From Cucumis sativus (Eukaryota > Streptophyta > Magnoliopsida > Cucurbitales > Cucurbitaceae): 64,000 bases of DNA. The translations under genes were made by a program, and so were the position numbers. Where the stretch lies: positions 2,542,001-2,606,000 of the forward strand of contig NC_026661.2 of assembly GCF_000004075.3 (NCBI RefSeq), written 5' to 3'. Below are positions 49,428 through 62,473 of the stretch, in pieces (the first letter of the stretch is position 1; every line of letters starts with the position of its first letter). Under the pieces are notes generated by a model. It did no database searches. It was not told the origin of the DNA and saw nothing but the letters and a program-made list of their open reading frames with translations.

Positions 49428-52089
49428 AACTGGCCTGGCCGTACTCCCCCTTCTTTTTGTGTATATTATTATTCCATAGCAGAATAATTGGGTTATTGCT
49501 GTATCAAACAAAACACATGCAAAGAAGTTGGGAGAAAGAATGATAATAAAAAAAGACAAAGAAGCAAGGTTCCTCGAACCCTCCTTTTTGAAAACAAATT
49601 GCTTGGAACTTCCATTGTACTACAAAACTAGATATCAATTGTCAAAATTTGAATAGGAAAAGCATTTGATCCAACTATATTTGTTTATTCTAGGGTTAAT
49701 TCAGCCATATATTTCTTTTATTATATATTCTATATATATATATATTTATGTGCATTTAACTTATTAATTAACATGCATTATTTAAGTGGGCGTGTTTATT
49801 TTTTATTTATTTTTTTGTTAGTATTGTATCTTAGAAAAATATTTATAAAAATATATAAACTATCTTTTGTAAACCAAAATATAACTTTTTTTTTTTTTTT
49901 CGTTTTTTGAAATTGACTTAACATATGTTTGCAAAAATTGTGAAAAAATAATACCAAAATTTGGGGGAGTAAATATAGGACAACTTGCATCAATCACATT
50001 TAAGCACAAAATAATTGCATATATAAATATAAATATATATATGGCATAAAAATTGGGAAAAGACTAAAAACACTTACGCTCAACTACCATTTCAAAAGTT
50101 TGGTTTTGGTTTCTAAAAATTAAATGCTAAATAATTGTTGTCATCATTTATAGTTCGTTCATGGATAGCTTTCCATTTGAGAATTATGCTATTGATTGCT
50201 ATTATTAGTAAGAGTTTGATGGACAATTTCTGACTTTTAAAAAAAAAATCTAATTGTCTAGTCAATATATATTACTTTTGCATATATAAAAAAAAAAACA
50301 TAAAATCAAACAAAAACTATTATGAAATAGTCCTATACAATATTTATAAACATAAATGAAAAAAATCCAATAACATCAAAAAATAAAAGGTTATCTAGGG
50401 AAGTAACTTCCTAATGTGAAAGGATGACGAAATAAATAGGATTAAATTATTATTATCTAGAAAGAAAATGTTCCCATCATGTATAGCATTTACTTCTGAA
50501 TGTCCATATTTTTGTCTTCTTAAAATATTTACTCAAAAGCTCTCTCTAATCTCCATAAATGGAATGATGTTTAATTCAACATATACAAGTTGGAAAGCCA
50601 TATAGCAACTTAACCATGGAGGATTTGTAGAGTATATCCTACTCTCATGGACCAGATAGAGATAGATTATTTACAAGTTAATTACTTGTATACGACTCTT
50701 CAAGAACTATATATATATATATAATGCCCACTTTGACATTAGAATTAAAAGAGATAAATGTAGTCAATTGATGTGTATGTGTGTGTGGGTGCAGTGATAA
50801 ATTTATAGGAGAGGAGAATTAATTGACAATCCAAATTGAAGAAAGTTCATGAAATAAGCAGCTGATTTTGTTGAAAATTGAGATTTAATTGAATCCTCCT
50901 CTTAGACGTCTCTTTGTTAGCTTTTAGGGAATGTAATTGAGAGAAATTCATGACAGCATATATCCACACAAAAGAGTTCTTTTTGAGACACAATAGAATC
51001 CCCAAAAAGCGAACATTGTATGCTTTTGGTTTTGAGAGGGTTATGGTGTAAATTATAAAGCTTTGTCTTTAGGGTTTGTGATGCTGATAGTTTATGCCTC
51101 TTACTTGTGTCCCATCAATGGGGAAATGTACACTTTTTTTGTCTCGCGGAAATTCATTTATACACCATATATTTCTTAATGTAAAGCAAGCAGTTTAGGA
51201 GCTATGAGCAACATGACAACAAAAAGGCTAGCTAGTATCGATTCCGAAAATTATATTGGGTGGTAAACTAATTTAGATATTTGGTAAAGATATTTTTAAG
51301 GTTTGTGATTTTGCAAATATAGTAAAAAATAATAAAATCCAAGATTTTATAGGTATAGGTTGGCTTTGTTTTTGTCATTTTTGTAACTAATATTTATGTG
51401 TGTTATAGACTTAATTATTATAACTTGTTTTGTCATTTTTTTGTAAGTGTCTCTATCGATTTCATTCATACAAAAAAAAGAAAAATAGAGTGAGCAAATA
51501 GTTGAAATAGAAAAAAGAATTAAAAGAGCAACTTGACGAACGAAAGGTGCAAAAATTCAACAAAAGAGAGAAGGCAAACTAAGAAATGCAACGACCTGGG
51601 TGGAACTTATGAAAACGAAGGTAAAGGTAGACGATTTTAAAGATTTAATCATACAATTTAAGGCATCACAACCAGAATTTCAAAATTGGTATAACTAATC
51701 CTTTTTTCTCTTTATATTTTCTAATATATTAGGAGGTGTGCATATAGTACAACATTGTTTAAGATTAGATGTTGTTCTTTTGTTGTGAGGGTACGAAAAG
51801 AAAAATTTATATCAATGAACCATCTAATGATATTGATACAAATTAAAATCGATTTATATATATATCACAAAGTTAAAGGTGGAGGGGGTTTGAGCTTGGG
51901 CTTACACTAAATCCACTAGTGTCTATGACGTCGTTGTATATATTTGTCTTTAAATGGGGCAAAATAATGTCAATTGAGATGTTATTTGTGTTAAGGATGA
52001 GGTGATCTTGTTTGGTAGTTTTCTTTTTTATAAATTTACACTAAGAAAAGAAACTATTTGCCCACGCATGAAAAGAAGGACTCGAAAAA

Positions 52090-52165
52090 AAGTTGTTAGG
52101 AGATAACAACTTGGGACAATAGAATCAATCTCCCAACAGTGTATGAAGCATGTTGGGAGATTAGT
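52090..52165. repeat. Two adjacent perfect inverted repeats
   Basis: AAGTTGTTA and TAACAACTT form a 9-bp stem at 52090-52112. Next, AATCTCCCAACA (52127-52138) and TGTTGGGAGATT (52151-52162) form a perfect 12-bp stem with a 12-nt loop. Confidence 0.8.
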
Positions 52166-53510
52166 CCATCGACCTACATTGTATGCTTAGCCATCGGCAT
52201 AGACATCAAAATAATTTCAATTTTTTAAGCATGGTTGATGAGTTCGAATGACTCATTAGGGGATATATACCACAGCAGCCGACGCCCCCACTTTAATGGA
52301 TCCACAGTTCTCCTGTAAAAAAAGAATAAACTCTCGTCCTCTTCTTTATAGTTCCATCGCATCCCCCTTTCATTTTCGCTTCACAAACTTTTTCCACACC
52401 CTGAGTTCATCTCTCCTATTTCAGTCGTCCATTTCTTCTCCTCTCTATTATTTTCCCTGATTGATTTTCTCCCTCTCCATTTGTCTATCACCTTCTTCCC
52501 CTCTTCTTCTGTTTATTCCGCATCTTGACTCCATTCCATCTATTTCCCCTCTCCATATGTTGGACCTTCTTCCCCCTCTCCTTTCGCTGCCTCCCTTCTC
52601 CCCTATTTCCATAGCTCGAAATTAAAGCAGCCCCCCTCTCCTTCGACAAAGGTTGTAAGTTATGTTTGTTTTTTAATCTCTAATCGATTCATGTATTGTT
52701 CTTTTTAGTAGTTTTGTAGATGTATTTGTACGTGCTTTTGTTTTGTTTTTATTTTCAATTTCTTTGTAATTTTATGTTTGAGTTCTGAAATATTGTTATC
52801 TTTCAATTATGTTAGGGTAACCTTTGGATGTGTTGAATGAGGTTAAGAATGGTTGATTTAGGTTATATTTTGGTTGGGTGGAGGGTTGCTTTTTTTATAA
52901 AGTATACGATATGATACGTCGGTAGGTGCACCCGGACATCTACACTAGATAGACACCCCTTAGCACGCTCATCATCCCCAAACATGTTAGCTAAGTTTCT
53001 AACATTAAGCCACTTAAGAATTTAAGTATTATGATAAGTTTATACATTAATTAACACTTGTGTAGAATAATTTATCTAATATTTAAAACATTTTTCTTTT
53101 GCAAGGGTTATATAACCAACTTGTTCTGGATTTCAGGTGAAAACTTGTGCCTAAACCTTTCTTCTCTTGAATTTCGAAAACATTCCAATATAAAGTTAGT
53201 CCAATAATTTAAAAGAGATTAATAAGAGGGTAGGTTCATTCATTTAGATTAAAAGGATTTGAGTCATATTTGTAATTACTATGAGTTCGACCAGAATATT
53301 CTCTATAATTATGTCGTATTTTTTTTATATATTTCTATTTTAAATATCTCCTACCATTAATATAGAATTTTATATATAGTAATTACTACTTTTTATTTGG
53401 ACCCAGCCCAAATATGGTTAACTTGATCAAAATCAAGTTTATATTTCAACAGACTTAAATAAACCAAAAACAATAAATAATGGGAACCAATGGAAACTGA
53501 ATAAGACATA

Positions 53511-54211
53511 CTAAATGGAAAATGATTCCACGATGGATCTTACTCCTTTTTTACCAATGCACTCGGCTATCTGACCATTGAAAATATCCCGAACCATAGC
53601 ACCCACATTGGATAAAGGTCCGATTACAGAGCACCAACCAAAAACCAGATATAAAAAATCCAATGTGATCATAATATGTTCAATTGGGCTGGGGAAAGAA
53701 CCAAAGGTGTTGGACTGCGAGTCGTAGCTAGATCCTTCATTATCGATGATTGAGTGGAACAGCGAAGACTCAATTAACTTGGTGCCTTGAGATAAGGATA
53801 ATGAAATGAACAACTAAAGTAACAAATAACAAAAGTAACAATTAAAACACCATTGGCAGCCCATTTCGATACACATCATCCTACATCGAATGTCGGACCA
53901 TGATAGTTAGAGATCATATATTACCTTGAGAAATAATTCATGATTACATAGTTATGAATTAAAGTACAAACATCATAATAAATATTCAACATGCGGTACA
54001 TAGCTATACTGATATATTGATACACGAATCAGAAGAACAATCACTTACAATCGCCACAAGAATAATAAGAGAAACACTCCCCTTAATCCGAAGTCCCCAT
54101 GCAGTAATTCTGTCAGGCTCCCATTTGATCATATATGATCTATTGACTAAAAAACTCTTAAAACATAGTCGTAGAAATTTTTTGTCTTCGGAGATAAACT
54201 CACAGCAATCT
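53511..54211 (-). pseudogene. Unrecognised partial or broken gene, two exon-like blocks
   Basis: Block 1 (54049-54211) reads as a clean frame including KWEPDRITAWGLRIKGSVSL and ends at a perfect donor GTAAGT. Block 2 (53511-53785) follows an acceptor TCTCAAG and encodes about 91 residues with a likely membrane segment (ITLDFLYLVFGWCSVIGPL) and then a stop. Codon content is less AT-rich than the surroundings, which suggests true coding origin. The phases of the two blocks do not match, so a middle exon is missing or the gene is broken. I do not recognise the family. No convincing first exon is seen upstream. Confidence 0.35.
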
Positions 54212-54786
54212 CTTGTTCACCAACGTCAAAACCACGCTTTTTGTTTCTTCAAATTACACTCTCAATATTCTGCACACCACCAAAACCCAACTTGCCCAAG
54301 CGTAGCAGCCCATCAACAACCCGAAAAATAGGACCAAATCCAAACAACCAGCCGAAAATAATAGAGAACCGAAACAGCCCACCTCAACAAAAAAGAATAA
54401 AGAAAGGAAATGGACCAACATTCTTAACAGTCACACTGCATCAACTGATGCGAAATTACATTAACATTCAAGTGGGAAACAACGACTATGAGATCAAAAA
54501 CGCAAAATTGACAATAGATTAAATTAAACACCAGCATAATCTCAGATGAACTCAATCGTCACAACTTCCTCTCCTCAATTTGGAAGGCAAGCAGTCGTAT
54601 TTGCTCAGAAGACTTGGAGATATAGGAAATGCTAATGAGAATTTGCTTACGCATATTGCAGTCGTTTCCCTGTTAGTTATATAAAGTATGTTAATTTAAT
54701 TCCATTACTCTTTCATAAAAAATATATATGTATGGGCTATAAGAATGTAAACTAGTGTATTTTGTTTGCCACTTTTGCAAGTGCCA

Positions 54787-55075
54787 CAATATAATAGTTA
54801 TGTAATTATTGATTATCAACAATATTTCCCTATCCCTATTTAATCAACTATGTAGAATATGACTTGTAATTCAGGATAATGTTATTATATGTTTCGATAG
54901 TTCAGAGTTGAAATTAGTAAACTGTTCAAATAGAGAATTTGTCCAAGTCTCCTTATAGAACGGTGATTTGCAAAGGAAATAGAATCATGTGGTGATGGTT
55001 TACTTGTTACTTCATCTTATTTTTCAATAATATACTTTTCAATTATACCTAAAGCCGTAAGTAAACAATTAATAA
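54787..55075. repeat. Diverged duplicated segment, copy 1
   Basis: Colinear blocks shared with 60437-60745 include AATAGTTATG, ATTCAGGATAATGTTATTAT, AGAGTTGAAA, AGTCTCCTT, AATCATGTGGTGATGG and TTTTCAATTATACCTAAAG, in the same order. Confidence 0.7.
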
Positions 55076-55354
55076 AATTAGTAAGTATATAAAACACCTC
55101 AATTTTATGGACCTACTAAACTAGAAATTAGAAACTTACCATCATCTTAAAAAAAACATAAAAATTCAATTTTATATCTATTAGATGGAGATAGGTCATG
55201 ACTCATGACCTAACATATGTATCTAATTAAATTTTGCCAAAACAAACTTGTGAAAATAGCATTTAAGAAGTAGTTCGAATATTGTCACTAGTCAAAACAT
55301 ACAGTAATTATGTCAACCTAACGACACTTAAACAACTTGATTTATGTTGTTACT

Positions 55355-55475
55355 ATATAGATTGGAGCATTGTATATATTTGTCATTTTTCTAATTATTC
55401 TCAACCATTTTATTATTGCTCAGTTATATGTTATTTTGGTGAGAATTGTTTTCCTCACGTGTGACATAATTACTT
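55355..55475. repeat. Second diverged duplicated segment, copy 1
   Basis: Shares GGAGCATTGTATATATTTGT and GTGAGAATTGTTTTCCTCAC with 57535-57640, where the latter reads GTGAATTGTTTTTCTCAC. Confidence 0.6.
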
Positions 55476-56140
55476 TTATGCAAAATTTATGTATCTTTTG
55501 TTTTTTTTGAATTGTCTAAAATTCTAAAAAAACATATATAAACAGAAAAAAAAAATCAATTAATAGATATATATTATATGTTTTTCAAGTATACTTTTAA
55601 TAGTTTAAATTACGATAATGTAACTTAGTACTGCCATTCGTTTAAATACGTCCAATTGTGACGTTTAGGTGAAATTTAGGGACATTACTTTTTTTTTAGA
55701 TTTAGTAAAAATATTAATTAACTTTTTTCACCCTTGGAACCTAATATCATCCAGCTGTTTACTAATCACTACAATATATCTTAGGCATGTAAAAAACACA
55801 TAATAGTATTATTTGAAGTAACAAATGGATAAGAGCAAAGTTGGAAAAGAAAAAAGGAGAGAGATTAAGAAGAAGAAAATATAAAAGGAATTTTTGAAAT
55901 AACTTTTAAGAAATTGATTAGTCATAATACATGAATATCAAACTATAAAACATTACAATAAATGACTATCGTCACATAACAAATACATGTTAAACATTAA
56001 TTAACGTGGAGATCCTTCATATTAACTCCTTGATTATTCAAAAAAAAAAAAATACGAGCAAAAGGAAAAAACAATGATTCATAAAACCCAAACACACAAA
56101 CATTGAACCCCAAGGAAGTTTAATTTATTGGGTAGAATTA

Positions 56141-56665
56141 TCAAACCAAGGTGACATTTACTTGGATAACGGAATATCCTCTTTCTGGATCGAAGAAAAA
56201 GTTGTCAGTCCTAATATATCCTCTTGCCAAACGGAATTTACCTGTCCCTGCAATAACTGGAAGTTCTCTAATTAGTTCAAATTGTCTACTTGTCCCTTGG
56301 ATCTCTATGCTGCTCCCGTTGAAGGCTCCACCGGTAAACACAAAGGATAAGAGGACGAGGAGGTTTTTCCCGCCCTTATCTGTAACAACGTAGATCCCCT
56401 GAGCTCGACCAATTTCTGGGGCACCCTCATTTGAGATTGTGGTTATCGAATCGTCGGTGACGAAGAGCGTTCCGAAGTCGGTGAAGTTGAGTGTTGAGCC
56501 AGGGAGGCCGGCGATGGGGAAGAAGGTGGTGTTAGGACCAAAAGCATAGTCTTGGAGGTAAATGGTGAACCTGGTTCTTTTAGCTTCAGCTGAAAGAAGC
56601 AAGGTCATGGAAATGGAGGCTGCAAGGCAAAAAATTAAAATGGATGGAATGTTGTTTTGAGCCAT
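56141..56665 (-). CDS. DIR: Dirigent protein, 174 aa, secreted, intronless
   Basis: One exon; ATG at 56665. A hydrophobic signal peptide (about residues 8-28, ending near LLLSAEA) is followed by a full dirigent domain. Family motifs are GRAQGIYVVTDK, FNGSSIEIQGTSRQF and RELPVIAGTGKFRLARGY. Two or three N-glycosylation sites (NTT, NFT, NGS) fit an apoplastic protein. Dirigent proteins steer the stereochemistry of phenoxy-radical coupling in lignan and lignin formation. The usual YLQDY motif near the start of the domain is present, but I cannot assign a subgroup or substrate. A TATA box lies 74-83 bp upstream. Dirigent genes often lie in tandem arrays; here only one intact copy is seen. Confidence 0.93.
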   Translation of the reverse strand: MAQNNIPSILIFCLAASISMTLLLSAEAKRTRFTIYLQDYAFGPNTTFFPIAGLPGSTLNFTDFGTLFVTDDSITTISNEGAPEIGRAQGIYVVTDKGGKNLLVLLSFVFTGGAFNGSSIEIQGTSRQFELIRELPVIAGTGKFRLARGYIRTDNFFFDPERGYSVIQVNVTLV

Positions 56666-56738
56666 CGATACTGCAAAGAAAGGAAAAGAATGTTGATCAA
56701 AGTATTTTGTGGTTTTCTGTTAGGTGTTTTTTGGTTCC

Positions 56739-56748
56739 TATTTATATA
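56739..56748 (-). promoter_or_regulatory. TATA box of the dirigent gene
   Basis: TATATAAATA on the minus strand, 74-83 bp upstream of the start codon. Confidence 0.55.
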
Positions 56749-57259
56749 TTATTGAGGGTGACTTTTGAATATAAACTTAATCCCCACTTGACTTTTGCAT
56801 ACTTTTTTAAATGGTTTTTGTTGCTTAAGGATTTGAGAGAAAGTACATCAATTATATCCCTAGATAAATAAATAAATAAAGTGATCACTTTTTTTATTTT
56901 ATTTCAAGACTAATTGTGATGGTTTGAACAATGATGATAATAAATGTCCTATTTCCTAATTTACATTTAATTAAATAAAATGTTATAACAACTAATAAGA
57001 TATATACTAAGATGATAATTTGAACCTGCAATTTTATATGTCACCCATATTTGATATTTTGTAAATATTGCAAATATTTTAAATCTGTATTTCTAATTAT
57101 CTTTTGTTTCATATTCGTCTTGAAGAATGAAGCGAGAGATAGGGAAAAAGAAAAAACAAATTGAGGTAGAGAAAAGTAACAAGACTGCAGCAGTTGACAA
57201 AGATAGCCGATGGAAGAAAGGCATAGCTGTGGCCAACAACAGATGGTGTAGAGCGCAGA

Positions 57260-57371
57260 GCCAAATTCTTCAACATCTAATCTTATTCAATGGTTTTTTT
57301 ACAATTGAGTTATGCCTGTTTAAAAAGGTAGCAGAATGAATTTAAATGAAAAGATGTTGAAGAATTTTGGC
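57260..57371. repeat. Inverted repeat with ~19-bp arms
   Basis: GCCAAATTCTTCAACATCT at 57260-57278 pairs with AGATGTTGAAGAATTTTGGC at 57352-57371, with one bulged base, across a 73-nt loop. Confidence 0.75.
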
Positions 57372-57534
57372 AGATGGTAAAGAGTGTGGAAGTAGCACTA
57401 AGTAATGAAGAAGTGATGCCCATATATGTGATTACCATAAAATCAGAACTAAAGTTCATTGATACAGAAAGTTATTGCGGAATCACTACCCTCAACAAAC
57501 TTGTTTTGTAATGGCATGACGTGATACTGTTTTA

Positions 57535-57640
57535 GTGATTAGAGCATTGGTATATATATTTGTCATTTTTGTTATTCAAATGACAAATATATGCTCAATT
57601 TGGTGAATTGTTTTTCTCACATGTGTCACAACTATGAAAT
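57535..57640. repeat. Second diverged duplicated segment, copy 2, with hairpin
   Basis: Related to 55355-55475. In this copy GAGCAT...ATATATTTGTCATTT is followed after a 9-nt loop by AAATGACAAATATATGCTC (to 57596), making a long stem with one bulge. The other copy lacks the second arm. Confidence 0.6.
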
Positions 57641-60436
57641 ATTGATATGTTTAAAAGTATTCATACTCATGTGTACATCTCTTCCAACTTTGTTTTTATG
57701 TATTAGTCAAAATCATCATTTATGCATTACTGATTTCTCTTCCATAATGTAAATTGATTGAACTTCTCATAAAGTATTTTTACATAGGTAGTTATATAAG
57801 ATAGCAATTCTTTTAAATAATTATAATTAAATATATAGTAACATTTTTCTAAATATTGTAAATATAGAAAAATTTATCTTTAATAAATCAATATCTGCTA
57901 CATCAAATTTACTATATTTATAAATTTTTTTAAAAATACTATTATAAATATTAATATTTTGAATGTTTTAAGTCTCACATACTATCATCTCAAATAGATA
58001 TGTATGATTGGGTCAAAAAAGAGAAATGTGGTAGAGAAATAGAACACATGATAGAGAAAATATAAATAATATTAGTTTGTGGTATTGATTGATAGGCTAC
58101 AAATATAAATGGATGTTTTTCCAATAATTTAAGAACGATATGAAAGGAAATTTAATCATTATATATGTTTATTAATTAAGAAAAAAAAAAGGGGCTTCAT
58201 TCGTGATAAGAACTATTTGTTTTAAAAAAGGAGGCAATTACAACAAGCTTGTTATAAAAAAAAATTTATTTTTATTTTGGTCCATTCTATTTGGATTTTG
58301 AAACTCCAAAAAAATCTGTTTAGTTCTTGGATTTTGAAAAATATCATAATTTAATTCTTCATATCAAACTTTAATATATATAGATGAGATTAGGTTGTCA
58401 AATAGGATGACCACCTTTCAAAATCTAAGATTTTAATTTAGATACCAAATGATAAATTGATTTTTAATAAGAGAATTCATAAAGTCACTTAGCTTTCAAA
58501 CTTCTGATTGTCACCATTTGGAAGCATTGAGTTGTACTTATTTTTCCTATTGTCATTATTTTACCTTGTCATGAATATTAATATTAATATGTATGTTCTA
58601 TTTGTTTTAGTCTACGAACAACGTTCTCTTCTAGATTTCAATTTGAAAAAAAAAAAAAAGAAGAAAGTAGTAAACAATGGGAGAGTCGGATAGGAGATGT
58701 GAAAGACTTGAGTTTTAGAGGGAAGAAAAAGAACAAAATTTAGGTTTTAGGTTTATTCGATAAATGTATTGATTATATTTGTAAGTTGACATAAAAAATT
58801 ATTTACAAAACAATTTAACAATATATGTTGATTATTAATTAATTTAAGTAATATGATTGAGTCTAGACTACACATAATTATTTATTTTGTTAAAAAATTA
58901 ATTATTAATTCTAATGGCAGGATAAGCTTTTCTAAAAGTTTAAGAACTAAAACCTACGTTTTCCAAAAGTTTAAAAACTAAATTAGGATACAAAATTTAA
59001 AATCCAAAATGAAATTTTAATCTAAAAAAATAATATGTGGATAACTATAGTTATTTTCTAACCTTGTATATATAATACATATACATATATATATATATAT
59101 CTGTCTTATTCATAAGTCTTTTTTGTTATTAATATTATTATTAGATATAATCATTTAAAACAAGAAAATTGTCTCTACAAAAGTCGTAAAACTAAACTAA
59201 ATCAATTCTTTTGAATTATTAATTGTTTGATGGGAACAGTGAAATTAAAACATAATCTTAACTTTCAACCTTCAAATCAAAACCCTTTTATCAATTATTT
59301 ATTGGTATTTCATAGGATTAATTCACTATTTTTTTAGTGGTATTTTTTTTCAATATCTCAACTCTCTTTTCTTTCTTTCTATATATAAAAGTACCCTAAT
59401 CAACATTTGAATAATTTTTTTCTTCAAACGTGGAGGTAGATTTAATAATTGTTTTAATTTTTTTCTGCTGCTTGTTTTGTCACAATTTGATTGTCATAAT
59501 TTTATAATAATCATATATGGAGAAGAATGATTCACGTATGCATCCACATATCTCAACTTTACATATATGGTTTATGTTCTTAATAACAATTTTTTAAAAA
59601 CAGAATTAAAAACAAAAAGACAGAATAAACAAACAAAACAATAATTCAACACCTTAAAAATGATTTTTCATTTCTTTTGAATCTAACCAAATCACTTAAT
59701 TTTTTTTTATGTATGAAGATCATAACTTAAATATTTTATTATATAAAAAATTTCAAACAAAAAATCATTCTTGCTGTCTCTAAACAATGTTTACTGAGAA
59801 CGATGGAAAGATTAAGAATATATAGAAGAATTCCTTTCACTTCACGTTTTCACACGTTGTTAGAATAGAGTTATTTCTAAAAATAGAAAATAATTATTTT
59901 CTTTCATTGTAATCTAATTGAAAAGTCAAGAGTACGGAGTAGTTTCAAAAGCTAGTCGATTTTCTCACGAAACCATCGTTGAACTAATTACAACCCATAT
60001 AGTAAATGTCAAAATCAACCTCGACTGTCAACAAATACTAGTCGGTCATGATAAGTTCTTTTCATCATCGGCATAAAAGAAGAAAGCAAAAAAGAAGTGT
60101 TTCTCTTCTATTGGTTTTATAATTTTTAGTACAACAATTATATGATAAGAGATTTAAACGTAAACAGTTAAACTAATTAACTTAGTTTAGAAAAAATATT
60201 TATTATCAACATAGTATTTTATTATGCTTACAAGTGCTATGTTTGGTCTACAAAATAAACGAAAGCTGAATAATAATACATGTTTGGCTTTTGCTTCTTC
60301 TCAAGGTGTGAAAGGAAATACAACTTCTTATATTCACTAAAGCATACTTAAATCTAACGTTGTGGTAAGACATATAGTTTAATGATTTTATAGACTTTGA
60401 ATTAATAATTTTGAATACTTGCATAATATTTTAATA

Positions 60437-60745
60437 TGGACAATACAAATAATAGTTATGAAATTATTAAAAATATCGACATTTTCATATCCTAATTAAT
60501 TATCAACATTCACTTGATCATACAATTCAGAATAATGTTATTATATATTTAAATGGTATAGAGTTGAAACTAAAACAAAGAATTGTTCTTAGTCTCCTTT
60601 GAAGAAAGCTTAACAAAAAAGGAAAAAACAACTATTAAAAGTATAAAATGGATATAATCATGTGGAGATGGGTTATCTTTTTCTTTTTAACTCTTTTCAA
60701 TTATACGTAAAGTGGTTTATTATAATATGTTAGTAAAACATTTCA
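60437..60745. repeat. Diverged duplicated segment, copy 2
   Basis: Colinear with 54787-55075: shared blocks include AATAGTTATG, ATTCAGAATAATGTTATTAT, AGAGTTGAAA, TAGTCTCCTTT, AATCATGTGGAGATGG and TTTTCAATTATACGTAAAG. Confidence 0.7.
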
Positions 60746-62473
60746 TAGATAATATAAGTACTTTAAAAATGGCAAATTGTAAATTGATGAATGAATGAAA
60801 ATGTAAATCATTATGCAGTATTCACAGAAAAAAAAAAAGGTCTTATTTTCCAAATTTAAAAATATATATATAGTTATGAAAGGCAGCTTTGGGTTTTTTG
60901 TTTTAGAAAATTTAACTTATTGGAATCTCTATTTTCTCTCTATTTATTTGGGTGATTTTCAACTTTTTAGACGGAAGAGTTGAATATTTAGTCAAATTCC
61001 AAAAAAAAATTATAAAAAAAATCTCTATGAAACTCTTTATAACATATTTAAGTTTTTTTTGTTATATCTCCTAAATAATTTCTAGATTTTATATCCATAC
61101 CAATTTTTCCTCTTTCTAAAACTAAGTTAGAAAAATTAAATAACAAATATTACGTATTTATTTAGTAATTCATTTCGTTTATCTTTTTTTATATAGTTTT
61201 TAAAAACTAAGTGCGTTTTTTAAAACCAAATACTTGTTTTTAAAATTATAAATGAAAACTGAAAATGAGAAAAAGTTTAAAAAATACTTTTTATTTTTTT
61301 AAAAAGAACAAAGAAAATAAAATCAACTAATATAGTTTTTGTTTTTAATAAAAAAGTTCAAAAACATTTTTTAGAAAGAAACGAAAAACAAAAAATTGAA
61401 ATGAATAAGTTTAATTTTAAAAAATAAAAGAACTAAATTGTTTCAAAGAAAAACATTGCAAATAATAAATAAATAATGGAGGAGCGTTGGCGTTGAATAA
61501 GAGGTTGCTCCTACGTTACTAAATAAAATGTTGAAAGTTTAGATTTTATATATATAGTATGCTAAAAAATAAAATGTTTAAATATCATGTCAAATAGATT
61601 TATGAATTATGGATATAGTAGGCTAAAAAATAAATTTAAAGTCCTATAATTTTATATCTATTAGATAAGTTATTTTTCTAAAATTGATACTTGAGACGGT
61701 ACGTCAAGACAAAATTGATATTTTATAGCAAGATCAAGCTTAATAACTTTCTTTTTTGCCCTTTTTTTTTTTTTTTGTAGTTTTTTTTATCATAAATATA
61801 AATAGTTGGTATGTTTTATTAATCTTGAAATGAGTTTGAGCAAAAATTTGAATAAATTTATTTGAAAGAATGAAAACGGGTTAAAAATATTTATAAATAT
61901 AATAAAAATTTTAATATATATTCATGCACATTATTAAATCGAATCTAAATTTTGTTATATTTTATAAATATTTTTCTAATTTATTTTGTTATATTTAAAA
62001 ATTTTAAAAATATAATGACCATTTTTAAAAAAGTTTTATGATTTATTAATTAACACAAAATTTGTTTAGGGTTGAAATAGCTGTTAGAAACAATTTTTCA
62101 ATTAAGTTGATGAAAGTCCCAAAATCGAAAATTTGTGATTGAATCTAAAAAGTATTAAACTATTCTCTCACGTTTTGGAATGGGAAAAGTATAATTCTAA
62201 ATTATTATTTTTTTATAATGAAGGATTTTGAAGTGACTTAATGAAGTTAAAACTTTATGTGGAAATAATTAATTTGAAGAGTTGACAACGGGAGCTTAGA
62301 AGTGGAAAGGATGACCTCCATGTGTACTTGATATGTAAGGTATATTACAATTAATCAATCAATATTTTAATCCTCTCACTCTTAATGTATATATCTTAAT
62401 ATTGATATTTAGATGATCATATTTGTTGCGTAATTTTGTACGTCGTTGGGATAGAAAACTTAATCGCATGTCT

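Larger units (their letters stand above)
46900..53510. other. Gene-poor AT-rich region
   Basis: No protein gene is supported. Notable items are a minus-strand TATA box with CT-rich leader at 49262-49427, paired inverted repeats at 52090-52165 followed by a pyrimidine-rich leader-like stretch to 52660, and a less AT-rich fragment at 52920-52995. Confidence 0.5.
54212..56140. other. Spacer between the unrecognised gene and the dirigent gene
   Basis: No gene is supported. The part 54787-55075 is related to 60437-60745, and 55355-55475 to 57535-57640. The remainder is AT-rich. Confidence 0.5.

Noticed and set aside
57127-57339. Plus-strand 70-aa Lys-rich frame
   Set aside because: No recognised family and it overlaps a fold-back; not enough to call a gene.
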